Source of the DNA: Palsa-504 sp963800415
GTDB lineage: Bacteria > Actinomycetota > Actinomycetes > Streptosporangiales > Streptosporangiaceae
Length of the DNA: 64,000 nt
Reading direction: 5' to 3'
Assembly (NCBI GenBank): GCA_963800415.1
Contig: CAWDBS010000033.1
Location: 1 to 64,000, forward strand
Shown here piece after piece: positions 32,222 through 41,321 of the stretch. The stretch's first letter is position 1, and each line of letters starts with the position of its first letter. The position numbers and the translations under genes were made by a program. A model generated the notes under the pieces. That model was not told where the DNA came from, searched no databases, and worked only from the letters and a program-made list of their open reading frames with translations.

Positions 32222-33424
32222 ATGGGGTCACACGGCATCAGGGACCAGGTTGCGATCGTGGGCATGGGCTGTACCGCGTTCGGCGAGCACTGGGACAAAT
32301 CCACCGACGACCTGCTCATCGAATCGGCCACGGCGGCGGCGGCCTCGGCCGGGATCGGGCTGGGCGACATCGACGCCTTCTGGCTGGGGACGATGGGTTC
32401 CGGCGTGTCCGGACTCACCCTCTCCCGGCCGCTGCGGCTGCCCTGCAAGCCGGTGACCAGGCTGGAGAACATGTGCGCGACCGGGTCTGAGTCGCTGCGC
32501 AACGCCTGCTACGCGGTGGCCAGCGGCGCCTACGACTGCGCCATGGCGATCGGGGTCGAGAAGCTCAAGGACTCCGGGTATTCCGGCCTGGTCGGCTCCA
32601 ATGCGCCCGGCGCGGGCGACGACGGCAAAGGCGACACGACCGCCCCGGCGAACTTCAGCCTGCTCGCCCCGGCCTACGCGGCGAAGTACGGCGTCGATGA
32701 GGCCGAGCTGAAGGACGTGCTGACCAGGATCGCCTGGAAGAACCACCAGAACGGGGCGAAGAACCCGCGGGCCCAGTTCCGCAAGGAAGTGCCCCGGGAG
32801 ACGATCGCCACATCGCCGCTGGTCGCCGGGATGCTCGGCATCTTCGACTGCTCCGGGGTGTCGGACGGGTCGGCGGCGGCCATCGTGGTCCGGGCGGCCG
32901 ATGCGCACCGCTACACCTCGCGGCCCCTGTATGTGAAGGCGCTGTCCCTGGTGGCCGGCCCGGCCTCCGGGTTGTCCGACCCAGGCTATGACTTCACCAC
33001 CTTCCCCGAGGTCGCTGCCTGCGCCCAGGACGCTTACGCGCAGGCGGGGATCACCGACCCGCGCGGGGAGCTGGCCCTGGCCGAGGTGCACGACTGCTTC
33101 ACCCCGACCGAGCTGGTGCTGATGGAGGATCTCGGCTTCGCCGAGCGCGGGCAGGGCTGGAAAGACGTGCTGTCCGGCCGCTTCGATCTGGACGGCGACC
33201 TGCCGGTGAACCCGGACGGCGGGCTGAAGGCGTTCGGCCATCCGATCGGCGCGTCCGGGCTGCGGATGATGTTCGAAGCCTGGCTGCAGCTGCGCGGCGA
33301 AGCGCCGGAACAGCGTGCCGTGCATACCGTCGCTGAAGGACGCTCCTTGGCGCTCACGCACAACCTCGGTGGCGGCCCGGGTGAGTGCGTGTCGTTCGTG
33401 TCCGTGGTCGGCACGGAACGGTGA
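32222..33424 (+). CDS. Thiolase family protein (SCP2/lipid-transfer type)
   Basis: 400 residues. The N-terminus QVAIVGMGCTAFGEHWDKST and LENMCATGSESLRNACYAVA (candidate nucleophile Cys85) match SCP2-type thiolases; EVHDCFTPTELVLMEDLG and GLKAFGHPIGASGLRM supply the two His/Cys catalytic regions. The enzyme would cleave a 3-ketoacyl-CoA with CoA or, if partnered with the DUF35 domain next door, act as a retro-aldolase. The ATG directly follows the stop of the fused gene (TAAATG), so the two are coupled. It is transcribed with the downstream dehydrogenase and CoA ligase. Confidence 0.9.
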   Translation: MGSHGIRDQVAIVGMGCTAFGEHWDKSTDDLLIESATAAAASAGIGLGDIDAFWLGTMGSGVSGLTLSRPLRLPCKPVTRLENMCATGSESLRNACYAVASGAYDCAMAIGVEKLKDSGYSGLVGSNAPGAGDDGKGDTTAPANFSLLAPAYAAKYGVDEAELKDVLTRIAWKNHQNGAKNPRAQFRKEVPRETIATSPLVAGMLGIFDCSGVSDGSAAAIVVRAADAHRYTSRPLYVKALSLVAGPASGLSDPGYDFTTFPEVAACAQDAYAQAGITDPRGELALAEVHDCFTPTELVLMEDLGFAERGQGWKDVLSGRFDLDGDLPVNPDGGLKAFGHPIGASGLRMMFEAWLQLRGEAPEQRAVHTVAEGRSLALTHNLGGGPGECVSFVSVVGTER

Positions 33425-33481
33425 ACGGCGAAGGCGCCGACGTCGTGTCCGGATACGTTCAGGCCCGGATCGCCGGCTGAC

Positions 33482-34600
33482 ATGGACTTCGCGTTCAGCC
33501 CGGAGCAGGAGGAACTGCGACGCACGGTGCGCCAGTTCCTGGACAAGACGTCGCCGGAAACCGAAGTGCGCCGGCTGATGGCGACCGAAGGCGGCTACGA
33601 TCCCGACGCCTGGCACCGGATGGCCGATGAGCTGGGGCTGCTCGGCCTGGCGATTCCCGAGGCGCATGGCGGCACCGGGGCGGGCTGCACCGAACTCGGC
33701 ATCGTGGCCCAGGAGATGGGCCGGGCCTTGTTCTGCGGGCCCTTTTTTGGTACCGCGGTGCTCGCCGCGGCGGCGCTGACCGAATCGGGGGATGACGCCG
33801 CGCAGCGCCGCTGGCTCCCGGCCATCGCGGCCGGTGAGCTGATCGCCACCGTGGCCATCCCGGGAACGCTGCCCGCCAGCTCCTGGGAAGTGGCGGCGCG
33901 CCCGGAGGCGAATGCTGGCTGGGTGCTGGACGGCACCGCCAGGTTCGTCCTGGACGGTCATGTGGCCGACCTTGTCCTGGTGCCCGCCGTGACCGGCGAG
34001 GGGGTGTCCCTGTTCTCGGTCCGCGGCACCGCAGCCGGGCTGGCCAGGACGCTATTGCCTGCCTTCGACGCGACCCGCAGGTACGCGCGGCTGCACTTCG
34101 GGGCCACCCCGGCGACGCTGATCGGCCCGGCCGGCGGCGCCGCACCAGCGCTCGGGCGCGTCTACGACCTCGCCTGCGTGACGCTGGCCTGCGAGCAGGT
34201 CGGCGTGGCCGAGCGGGCCCTGGACATGGCCCGCGACTACGCTCTGCTGCGGACACAGTTCGGCCGTCCGATCGGGTCATTCCAGGCGATCAAGCACAAG
34301 CTGGCGGACGTGCTGCTCGAGGTGGAAGCGGCACGTTCGGCCGCATGGTACGGGCTGTGGGCCGCCGACTGGAGCCGGGATGAGCTTCCGGTCGTGGCAA
34401 GCATCGCTCAGGCGACCTGCTCCGCGGCCGCCTACCTGGCCACCGCGGAGAACATGCAGGTACACGGGGGCATCGGCTACACCTGGGAGCATCCTGCCCA
34501 CCTGTACTTCCGGCGTGCCACCAGTTCGCGGATGTGGCTGGGCGACCCGGCCGGTCACTACGAGCGGCTGCTGAGCCAGTCCGGGTACCTCGGGTCCTGA
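33482..34600 (+). CDS. Acyl-CoA dehydrogenase
   Basis: 372 residues, close in plan to the first dehydrogenase at 6864: MDFAFSPEQEELRRTVRQFL, LGLLGLAIPEAHGGTG, RTQFGRPIGSFQAIKHKLAD and VHGGIGYTWEHPAHLYFRR. This matching pair in two separate islands suggests duplicated pathways for related substrates. It lies 57 bases after the thiolase and 22 bases before the CoA ligase, in one operon. The usual TIYxGTSxIQ tail is absent, as in the smaller partner of unequal dehydrogenase pairs, so it may need the FadE-type partner at 29417. Confidence 0.9.
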   Translation: MDFAFSPEQEELRRTVRQFLDKTSPETEVRRLMATEGGYDPDAWHRMADELGLLGLAIPEAHGGTGAGCTELGIVAQEMGRALFCGPFFGTAVLAAAALTESGDDAAQRRWLPAIAAGELIATVAIPGTLPASSWEVAARPEANAGWVLDGTARFVLDGHVADLVLVPAVTGEGVSLFSVRGTAAGLARTLLPAFDATRRYARLHFGATPATLIGPAGGAAPALGRVYDLACVTLACEQVGVAERALDMARDYALLRTQFGRPIGSFQAIKHKLADVLLEVEAARSAAWYGLWAADWSRDELPVVASIAQATCSAAAYLATAENMQVHGGIGYTWEHPAHLYFRRATSSRMWLGDPAGHYERLLSQSGYLGS

Positions 34601-34622
34601 GCCTGGATAGGAGCAGCGGCCG

Positions 34623-36059
34623 ATGACGAAGACGACATTGCCGGACTGGGTGTCCATGGTGAGCAACGCGCAGGACACTGCGGCTCCCGCCGTGATCACC
34701 GCCGACCAGACGTGGTCCGGGAAAGAGCTGCTGGCCCAGGCCGCCGGCGCGGCCCGCTGGCTGTCCGGGGCCGGACTGCCGAAGGGGGCTCCGGTGCCGG
34801 CCCTGCTGGAGGCAAGCCCCGAGGCGCTCGCCCTGGTGCTGGCGGGCGCCGCCACCGGGCGGCCGATCGCGCCGCTCGGTCCGAGGCTGACCAGGCACGA
34901 ACTGGCTGGCTGCATCGAGCGCCTGGCCGCGCCGTGCCTGCTCACCCAGCCACCGTTCGCGGACATCGCCGCAGCGGTGGCCGTGGATCTGGACCTCAAG
35001 GTGCTGGTCCTGGATGAGCTGCCCGGCCGGATGCTTGGGTCCTCCGGGCCGCTGCCAGTACCCGGCCCTGGCGATACGGCCGTCGTGCTGCATACCTCCG
35101 GGACCACCGGTCACCCCAAGGCCGTCCGCTGCCGGCACGACCGGCTCGCCCGCCGCTGCCGGCTCAACGCCACGCTGCAGCAGCTCAGGCCCGGCAGTGT
35201 CTTCGCCACCGCCTCGCCGTTCCACCACATCGCCGGCCTGGGCAACATCATGGTCGCCCTGGCTGCGGGCGCCGCCAGCGTCGCGGTGCCCCGCTTCACC
35301 GTGGAGGGGTGGCGGGAACTCGAACCACTGGGCGTCACCCATGCGCTCGCGGTGCCCACCATGGTGGAGATGCTGCTCCGGCAGGGCGCGCTCCCGCTGC
35401 GCACCCTGCGGGTCATGCAGTACGGGGCCTCGCCCATCCACCCGGACACGCTGCGCACGGCCATGGGGCAGCTGCCCGGCGCGGGCTTCCTGACCCTTTA
35501 CGGGCAGACCGAGGGCAGCCCGATCACCTGGCTGTCGCCCGAGGATCACCGGCTCGCCGCGGCGGGGCGGGAGGAACTGCTGGCCTCGGTGGGGCGCGCG
35601 GCGCCGGGAGTCGAGATACGCCTCGCGGAGGGCGGCGGCGCCGGGACGGGCGAGGTGATCGCCCGCGCGGATCACCTGTTCGCGGCAGACCCTGACGGCT
35701 GGCTACACACCGGTGACCTGGGCCGGATCGATGACGACGGCTATCTCTACCTGGCCGGCAGGCGCGGCGACATGATCATCCGGGGGGGTGAGAACGTCTA
35801 CCCGCAGGAGGTAGAAAACCGCCTGCTCGAGCACCCTCAGGTGGCCGACGCGGCGGTGATCGGCGTGCCCGACCGGCTGCTCGGGGAGACCATCAAGGCC
35901 TTCGTGGTGCCGACTGATCCTTCTGACCCGCCCGGCCGCGAGGAACTGCGGGCCTTCGCGCGCGCGGCGCTGGCGGGCTTCAAGATACCGGCTCGGTGGG
36001 AGTTCGTGCCGTCGCTGCCTCGCAACGCCACCGGCAAACTGCTGCGCCGTCAATTGTAG
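34623..36059 (+). CDS. Acyl-CoA synthetase (AMP-forming)
   Basis: 478-residue ANL-family ligase. The P-loop is LHTSGTTGHPKAV, the aromatic motif region is LTLYGQTEGSPITWL, the hinge LHTGDLGRIDDDGYLYLAGR, then GGENVYPQEVENRLLEHPQV, and the catalytic lysine lies in LPRNATGKLLRRQL. The length is shorter than typical (500-550) because the N-terminal domain is compact, but all core motifs are present. It makes acyl-CoA from free acid and ATP and likely opens the pathway encoded by this operon. The ATG follows TAGGAGCAGCGGCCG. It is the last clear gene of the island. Confidence 0.92.
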   Translation: MTKTTLPDWVSMVSNAQDTAAPAVITADQTWSGKELLAQAAGAARWLSGAGLPKGAPVPALLEASPEALALVLAGAATGRPIAPLGPRLTRHELAGCIERLAAPCLLTQPPFADIAAAVAVDLDLKVLVLDELPGRMLGSSGPLPVPGPGDTAVVLHTSGTTGHPKAVRCRHDRLARRCRLNATLQQLRPGSVFATASPFHHIAGLGNIMVALAAGAASVAVPRFTVEGWRELEPLGVTHALAVPTMVEMLLRQGALPLRTLRVMQYGASPIHPDTLRTAMGQLPGAGFLTLYGQTEGSPITWLSPEDHRLAAAGREELLASVGRAAPGVEIRLAEGGGAGTGEVIARADHLFAADPDGWLHTGDLGRIDDDGYLYLAGRRGDMIIRGGENVYPQEVENRLLEHPQVADAAVIGVPDRLLGETIKAFVVPTDPSDPPGREELRAFARAALAGFKIPARWEFVPSLPRNATGKLLRRQL

Positions 36060-36161
36060 CCGCCGTGTCGTAATCTGCTGCCGCGCTGCGGTCGGCGTGG
36101 ATCAGTGCGGCGATGGCCGGGGAGCGGCCCCCTTCACTGACCCAAGCTGAACACTCACCGG

Positions 36162-36720
36162 ATGTTCTCCCATCAGCCCGGCGCGCGGATCCCGCGCCGC
36201 TGCGGGCCGTTTCCTGCCCGTGATGACTGCGTGGCCTACCTGCAGGACTACGCCGCGGGGATGCGGCTGCGGCTGGGCACGCGGGTCGACCGGGTTGACC
36301 GGGCCGATGGTGGCTGGGCGGCGTGCCGCTGCACCCGGTCAGCGTGCTGGGCCGGTACGTGCCGCTGCGCGGGCAAGATGCCTATGCGCGGGCGGCGCAG
36401 CGGCTGGCGTTCGGCGACCTGACCCGCCTCGGCTACCCCCGGTCCGCGCTGGGTGCCTTCACCCGTCACGCCGCCGGCGGCGTCACGGTCGCGGTCGATG
36501 ACGGCTTCGTACGCGCGCTGAAGGCCGGACGTGTCACCATGAAGCCCGCCATCGACCGGTTCGACGGCCCGCAGGCCTGCTTCACCGACGGCACCAGCTG
36601 CGCCCCGGATATGGTCATCTGCGCGACCGGCTACCGTCCCGGACTGGAACAGATCGCAGGGCACCACGAGCCTGAACCCGTTGATGCGCTACGCGGGCTG
36701 CGGGGATTCGATCGGTTGAT
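36162..36720 (+). pseudogene. Flavin-containing monooxygenase remnant
   Basis: Two pieces of an FAD/NADPH monooxygenase. The first (about 36162-36310) gives CVAYLQDYAAGMRLRLGTRV, the segment before the NADPH domain. After a frame change the second (36323-36700) gives VSVLGRYVPLRGQDAYARA, a GVTVAVDDGFVRALKAGRV block and the FMO fingerprint DMVICATGYRPGLEQIAGH. About 130 residues between them (the NADPH-binding part) and the N-terminal FAD motif are missing, so the gene is dead regardless of sequencing quality. In a complete form it would be a Baeyer-Villiger or N-oxide-type monooxygenase, fitting the oxidative island before it. Confidence 0.7.
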
Positions 36721-37287
36721 TGCCGGACGCGACCGGACGGCCCGCGGCGACATTTCACATGTGAAAGGCGCGATCCGGATCCTCTCATCGGCAACGTTGC
36801 CTGCAACACCGACGGCTCGTCCTGGGCATAGCGCTCGGACGTATCCGCGCCCACTGGCGCCGTTTCCTCAGGTACCGTCGTCCGTCTGCTGGACACTCAC
36901 GCCTCCAGTGGTCTCTGCTGCTCACCTACGCCGAGGAGCAACAGGCCCGATCTGATGCACACCGGGAGCCAGCTGACTTCCGGCGCCGGCAGACCAGTGG
37001 CTGCAGCAACCATCGATTCGTGATCTTCAGCGCCAGAAGGCGGGCAGCCCGACCAATCTGCATAAATATGCATCGCCACCGTGCGCAGGACGGCCTGAGG
37101 TCGAGCCTGTTGGCTGTGACGCCTTGAAGTAGATCCAAATCAGCCCGCCCTAACCAGCCGGGCGGAGCGTGCGCGCCATCACCGACGCCGAAGTTCACAG
37201 CAGCTTGCGGATAGCGGCATGCAGCCGCAAGGATCAGGTCTCGGGCCGACGGCACCGGAGCTGGCGGCGGGCGGACGGAGACAACGC
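36721..37287. other. Intergenic stretch, no recognised gene
   Basis: About 570 bases without a supported gene. Base composition is slightly less GC-rich than the flanks. Short frames on both strands show no family features or ribosome-binding sites. It probably holds the promoter of the LLM oxidoreductase and eroded sequence from the monooxygenase locus. Confidence 0.4.
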
Positions 37288-38205
37288 ATGCGGATCGGCA
37301 CTATGGCTGCGGAGACGGGCGGCGACCAGGCACTAGGCAAACTGGCTGATCAGCTCCGCCGGGCGGCCGACGACGGGTTCGCGTCGGCCTGGATGTCGCA
37401 AATCTTCGGGCTTGACGCACTGACCTCGCTGGCGGTTGCCGGCAGCCAGGTGCCAGGCATCGAGCTCGGCACCGCCGTCGTTCCCACCTACCCGCGGCAT
37501 CCGGCGGTACTGGCGCAGCAGGCGATGACCGCGGCGCTGGCGGTCGGCCCCGGCCGACTGACACTCGGCATCGGGCTGTCGCACAAGATCGTCATCGAGG
37601 ACATGTACGGGTACAGCTTCGACCGGCCTGCCCGGCACATGCGCGAATACCTGTCGGTCCTGCTGCCGCTGCTGGACGGTATGCCGGTCAGCGTCGATGG
37701 CAGCACGCTGAGCGCGCACATCGGCCTGTCCACGCCCAGGGCGGGCCGGGTTCCGGTGCTGCTGGCCGCGATGGCACCGCGGATGCTGAACCTGGCCGGC
37801 GAGCAGACCGACGGCACGGTGCTGTGGATGACCGGGCCCGCCACCGTCCGCGACTACGTGGTCCCGGCCATCTCGGCCGCGGCCAGGGCCGCGGGCCGGC
37901 CCAGCCCGCGAGTCGTATGCAGCCTGCCGGTCTGCGTGACCAGCGACCCAGCCGCCGCCAGGGCAAATGCGGCGGAGGAGTTCGCCATCTACGGGCAGCT
38001 GCCGTCCTACCGCGCGATGCTGGACAGGGAAGGCGCGGCCGGGCCCGGCGACGTGGCGATCGTCGGGGACGAGGACGCGGTCGCGGCGCAGATCCTGGCC
38101 CTCGCGGACGCTGGGGTGACCGACTTCGTCGCCGCTGAGTTCGCTCGTGCCGAGGACCGGGAAAGGACCCGCAGCCTGCTGAAGGCAGTCATCGCCGGAA
38201 GCTAA
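37288..38205 (+). CDS. LLM class F420-dependent oxidoreductase
   Basis: 305-residue luciferase-like TIM-barrel protein. Family blocks: ADDGFASAWMSQIFGLDALT, GIELGTAVVPTYPRHPAVLA, GPGRLTLGIGLSHKIVIEDM and PVLLAAMAPRMLNLAGEQTD. It would use coenzyme F420 (or FMN) to oxidise or reduce a substrate; the gene layout gives no direct substrate clue. ATG 37288 is chosen because MRIGTMAAE is the family N-terminus and GGACGGAGA precedes it. An upstream in-frame start at 37219 adds unconserved residues. Confidence 0.88.
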   Translation: MRIGTMAAETGGDQALGKLADQLRRAADDGFASAWMSQIFGLDALTSLAVAGSQVPGIELGTAVVPTYPRHPAVLAQQAMTAALAVGPGRLTLGIGLSHKIVIEDMYGYSFDRPARHMREYLSVLLPLLDGMPVSVDGSTLSAHIGLSTPRAGRVPVLLAAMAPRMLNLAGEQTDGTVLWMTGPATVRDYVVPAISAAARAAGRPSPRVVCSLPVCVTSDPAAARANAAEEFAIYGQLPSYRAMLDREGAAGPGDVAIVGDEDAVAAQILALADAGVTDFVAAEFARAEDRERTRSLLKAVIAGS

Positions 38206-38541
38206 CTTACCGGCAAGGCGGCTACGTGGGCGGGGACAAAGGCTTTCGACTCGCAGTCGTTCGCGCAAGACCCGATTGCACGGTGATCGTCTGCTCGCGC
38301 CGGGCGGCGGCCGGCCGCCCGCCCGCCTCCCACGGCGACCGCGAGCTGCCGCCGGGCTCCCGGCACGCGACCTCATCCACCCCTCGCCAGCGCCGCGGTC
38401 CAGCAGGCGCTGCCTGGCGCTCAAGGTGATTCACATGCGGCAACCCACGGCGGCACGCTACCAGCGGCCGCGGCAGACATCCGACATTGCCGATGAGCGG
38501 ACGTCAAGACGATGCCGGGCACTACCCGCCGGGTCAGCGTA

Positions 38542-38694
38542 CTAACTGCGTGGGCTGTATACGTAAGGCCAGATCTCCCGGCCCTCGTCGTCGATCTCGG
38601 GCTCACTGGACTCCCGGATGTAGTGGGCATCGACACCGTCAGGATCGTCATCCCGCGGCTCAAGGTCCCGCTCATCTTCAAGAGCCGGCCGCAT
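38542..38694 (-). CDS. Possible small acidic protein
   Basis: A 50-residue leftward frame beginning MRPALEDERDLEPRDDD and ending EGREIWPYVYSPRS. Its acidic, aromatic-ended composition is unlike typical shadow frames in this GC-rich DNA. It would be divergent from the VOC gene 66 bases away. The ribosome-binding site is poor and no family is recognised, so it may be chance. The 38206-38541 stretch beside it shows nothing else. Confidence 0.3.
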   Translation of the reverse strand: MRPALEDERDLEPRDDDPDGVDAHYIRESSEPEIDDEGREIWPYVYSPRS

Positions 38695-38760
38695 GCGCCG
38701 CAACCTGGCCAGGGGCGGGCCCGTGGAGACGACGAAAGACCCCGCCTCTATGGTGGACCG

Positions 38761-39195
38761 ATGGCGTCGGTCAAGCAGATCCAGGTCACCTTCGACTGCG
38801 CAGAACCTGAGCGCGTCGCTCGTTTCTGGTGCGAGGTGCTGGGGTACGTCGTACCGCCGCCACCGAAGGGGTTTGCTACTTGGCACGATTTCGATCGCGC
38901 GCTGCCGCCTGAGCATCAGGGTTCAGCGTTCGCATGCACTGATCCCTCAGGTGCGGGCCCGCGACTGTTCTTCCAGCGCGTTCCCGAAGGCAAGGTCGTC
39001 AAGAACCGGCTGCATCTTGACGTGCGGGTCGGCACCGGGCTCGCGGGTGAAGAGCGCCTGGCCGTACTTGAGGCCGAATGCGCACGACTGGTCGCGCTCG
39101 GCGCGGTACGCGTGCGACTACTGCCTGCCGATGGCGACAACGAGTCGTGCCTGGTGATGCAGGACATCGAGGGCAACGAGTTCTGTCTGGACTGA
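38761..39195 (+). CDS. VOC (glyoxalase-like) family protein
   Basis: 144 residues. MASVKQIQVTFDCAEPERVA opens the vicinal-oxygen-chelate fold; the metal or ligand-site segments FWCEVLGYVV, LFFQRVPEGKVVKNRLHLDV and the closing QDIEGNEFCLD are diagnostic of the glyoxalase-like domain subgroup in actinobacteria. Such proteins may be isomerases, dioxygenase relatives or resistance proteins; the function is not determined. It stands alone, divergent from a possible small gene and followed by a short gap. Confidence 0.88.
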   Translation: MASVKQIQVTFDCAEPERVARFWCEVLGYVVPPPPKGFATWHDFDRALPPEHQGSAFACTDPSGAGPRLFFQRVPEGKVVKNRLHLDVRVGTGLAGEERLAVLEAECARLVALGAVRVRLLPADGDNESCLVMQDIEGNEFCLD

Positions 39196-39402
39196 GCGGC
39201 CGCGAACGTGGCACCTTCGCGAGTCGACTGGTGCAGTTCGCCATCACTAGCGGCGATCGGCGCGAACATCCGCTCATGCCTCGACTGACGCTCGTGGGCG
39301 CTTGGCGCCTGGCGCCGGTGTCGTGGCCGGCTTGGCGGCTCGCGTAGCAGGAATCGCAGTGAGAATCTTGAAGACCCAGGTACGCCAGTAAGGAGGTTCC
39401 GC

Positions 39403-39714
39403 ATGAGCCTGGACATCCGGGAGGAAGCCCTCACCCCCGCCGCGTTGTCTGAGCATGCAGCCATCTCCATTGCCTTCGTGGTCGACCAGATCTTGGAGGT
39501 CAGACTCCTCGATGGCGGCCTGGGCGGCATGTCACTGACGGAGACCGCCGCCATCGGTCCTTACGTGAAGGACTACGACGCCATCGAGGGCGCGAGGCCG
39601 CAGTGCTGGCCGGGGCGGTTTGACGTCTCGAACTGGGGACTCATCGGCGCCCGCCGGGACGGCGCGAGCGTCGGCGGTGCCGTGATCGCCAGCGCCTATG
39701 TCAGCTCGGCATGA
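39403..39714 (+). pseudogene. N-terminal part of a GNAT-like protein, truncated
   Basis: 103 residues from an ATG with AAGGAGGTTCCGC, a strong ribosome-binding site. The sequence (SLDIREEALTPAALSEHAAI, YVKDYDAIEGARPQCWPGRF, WGLIGARRDGASVGGAVIAS) matches the start of GNAT-family acetyltransferases in which the acetyl-CoA-binding R/Q-x-x-G-x-G/A motif would come next. Translation instead ends after a few unrelated residues, so about 70-80 residues of catalytic core are missing. It may be inactive or a cut-down gene whose initiation signals remain good. Confidence 0.6.
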
Positions 39715-40085
39715 CGCTTCACTGAGCGGTTGAGGCCCCGGGCGTTTCCGCGGAAACGCTTGTCACGAAACTGTCGGCTTCACCACAACTCGCCTCCCCT
39801 GCTCTTCAGGACCGCCCAGATAGCCGAAGGTACCGGCCTCAGGATGGGCTGACCCAACCTGTATAACTATGCACAACAGCCGGCAACGTGAACACGCGCA
39901 CATGCCGCTTCGGGCGAGCGTTATATCTGGTGCGTGTTCGCCGCGATGGTGATCAGGACCTCGTCGCCACGCGCATGGTCCACGCGGCAATGCAGGCCCA
40001 ATACGACGATGCGGCCGTCTTGCGGATGCCACGATCGGCCTGCGCTGGTGCCGGGGGTACGGGCGGCGCGGACCAGCACGAGCTG
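39715..40085. other. Intergenic stretch, no recognised gene
   Basis: 370 bases between the truncated GNAT and YhhN. Several overlapping frames exist on both strands but none shows family features. A CGGCGGAAACGC-like short symmetry near 39745 (GTTTCCGCGGAAAC) is a perfect 14-base palindrome of unknown meaning. Confidence 0.4.
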
Positions 40086-40670
40086 TTACCCGGCAAGCAG
40101 CGCCTGAGCACTGGTGTAGGTCGCCATCACCAGGCCCTCATGGGCGGGCAGGTGCAGGCCGCCGAACTTCTCCAGCGCCAGCAGGGCGTCCGATGCCAGG
40201 AACAGCGCACCGCCAGCGGCCGTCCGCGGCGAGCCAGAATCCAGCGCCGCCAGGGACATCGCAAGCAGTGCGGTGCTGTAGATGATGACAGGGATACGGT
40301 CCTTGCCCGTGCGCTTCCACAGGTAGGCGTTCACCGCACCGAACGCTGCCACCTGCGGCGCTGCCAGGGCCGGCCAAGCGCGCAGGCGCCCGCCGCCAGG
40401 CCGCTGGCGCAGGGCAATGATCCAGGCCACGTGGCCGGCCAGGAAGCTCACCAGCCCCGCGGTAAAAGCGATCTCATTGCCGCCAAGCAAGGCCACATCG
40501 CCCACGCCGCCCAGGGCGAGCGCCCGTTGCGCCGGGCGGTCGCGGCCCGCCATCAGCACCGGCATCAGCAACGGCTTGGTCAGCCAGCGCTGCCGATCGC
40601 GCCCTGTCGCCGCGAGAAGCGTGTCGGCAGCCGCAAGGGCCACGAAAACGACGGTTGCACGACGGGCCAC
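40086..40670 (-). CDS. YhhN family (lysoplasmalogenase-type) membrane protein
   Basis: 194 residues from a GTG with GGAGGT five bases upstream. It has about seven hydrophobic segments (TVVFVALAAADTLLA, FTAGLVSFLAGHVAWIIAL, AWPALAAPQVAAFGAVNAYL, IPVIIYSTALLAMSLAAL) and the YhhN signatures LTKPLLMPVLM, LGGVGDVALLG and FLASDALLALEKF. Family members hydrolyse lysoplasmalogens (TMEM86-like) in some organisms; bacterial roles vary. Longer upstream reading to 40904 is unconserved. No neighbour suggests a pathway. Confidence 0.85.
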   Translation of the reverse strand: MARRATVVFVALAAADTLLAATGRDRQRWLTKPLLMPVLMAGRDRPAQRALALGGVGDVALLGGNEIAFTAGLVSFLAGHVAWIIALRQRPGGGRLRAWPALAAPQVAAFGAVNAYLWKRTGKDRIPVIIYSTALLAMSLAALDSGSPRTAAGGALFLASDALLALEKFGGLHLPAHEGLVMATYTSAQALLAG

Positions 40671-41321
40671 ACCGCACCTCCTGACTGCGCGCAAGCCTAC
40701 GCGCGCCAGCTCATCAGCCGGCCGCCGGTCACCGTGCTCGGCGCGCGCGAAACGACCGGACGGCTGAGCATCCCCCCGCTGGGGAACTGCTCCATCGCGC
40801 AGCTCCAGACGCCCACCGCGACGCTGGCACTGGCGATGCCCGGCGGACAGCTCGCCCTGGCGGTCCAGGACCTGACGCGCAGCGGGTAGGAACGAGAACG
40901 GCACGCGTTCGATGCCGTGATGCCGAACCGCATATTTAATGCATCGCCCGCTTGGAGTGGGACATCGCTATTGCCGCGGACCGTGCGTCAGCTCCAGCAT
41001 GTCCGGCGGGCCGGATCGAAGGTCGGCCTTGAGGTGATGCCGATCATCAATGTGACGCTGAGTGACGGGCACCGTCCCGGGAGAGCGCACGCCGACCCGC
41101 CGTTATCGGCGGCTTTGCCGGATAAGGCGGCTCTTGGTTCGGTCCATGCAGATCTGAACGTTATGCAGCGGATCGCCGGCGGCAGTCCAGGGCCAACCGC
41201 CGCCGGAGCCCGGAACCGGGCGGGAGCCGCCGTTGGGCCGGTAGACCTCAGTTCCCGCGGCGGGATACCGTGGGCTGGCACCGGTCGTCTGGTCCCGGCC
41301 AAGGCAAAGCAGGTGGTCGTC
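40671..41321. other. Intergenic stretch with one hairpin
   Basis: About 650 bases without a supported gene. At 41097-41130, CCGCCGTTATC and GATAAGGCGG can pair with one bulged base around a 13-base loop, a stable stem about 190 bases before the Usp-like gene; it could be a leader structure or a terminator. Frames on both strands elsewhere in this gap show no family. Confidence 0.4.

Noticed and set aside
32228..33961. Minus-strand frame of 577 codons opposite the thiolase
   Set aside because: Shadow of the thiolase and dehydrogenase genes.
39403..39714. N-terminal half that might complement the GNAT fragment at 13.9 kb
   Set aside because: The two pieces look like different GNAT subfamilies and lie 25 kb apart; no evidence of a split gene.
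39888..40889. Plus-strand frame of 333 codons over the YhhN gene
   Set aside because: Antisense to YhhN, whose helices and motifs are clear on the minus strand.
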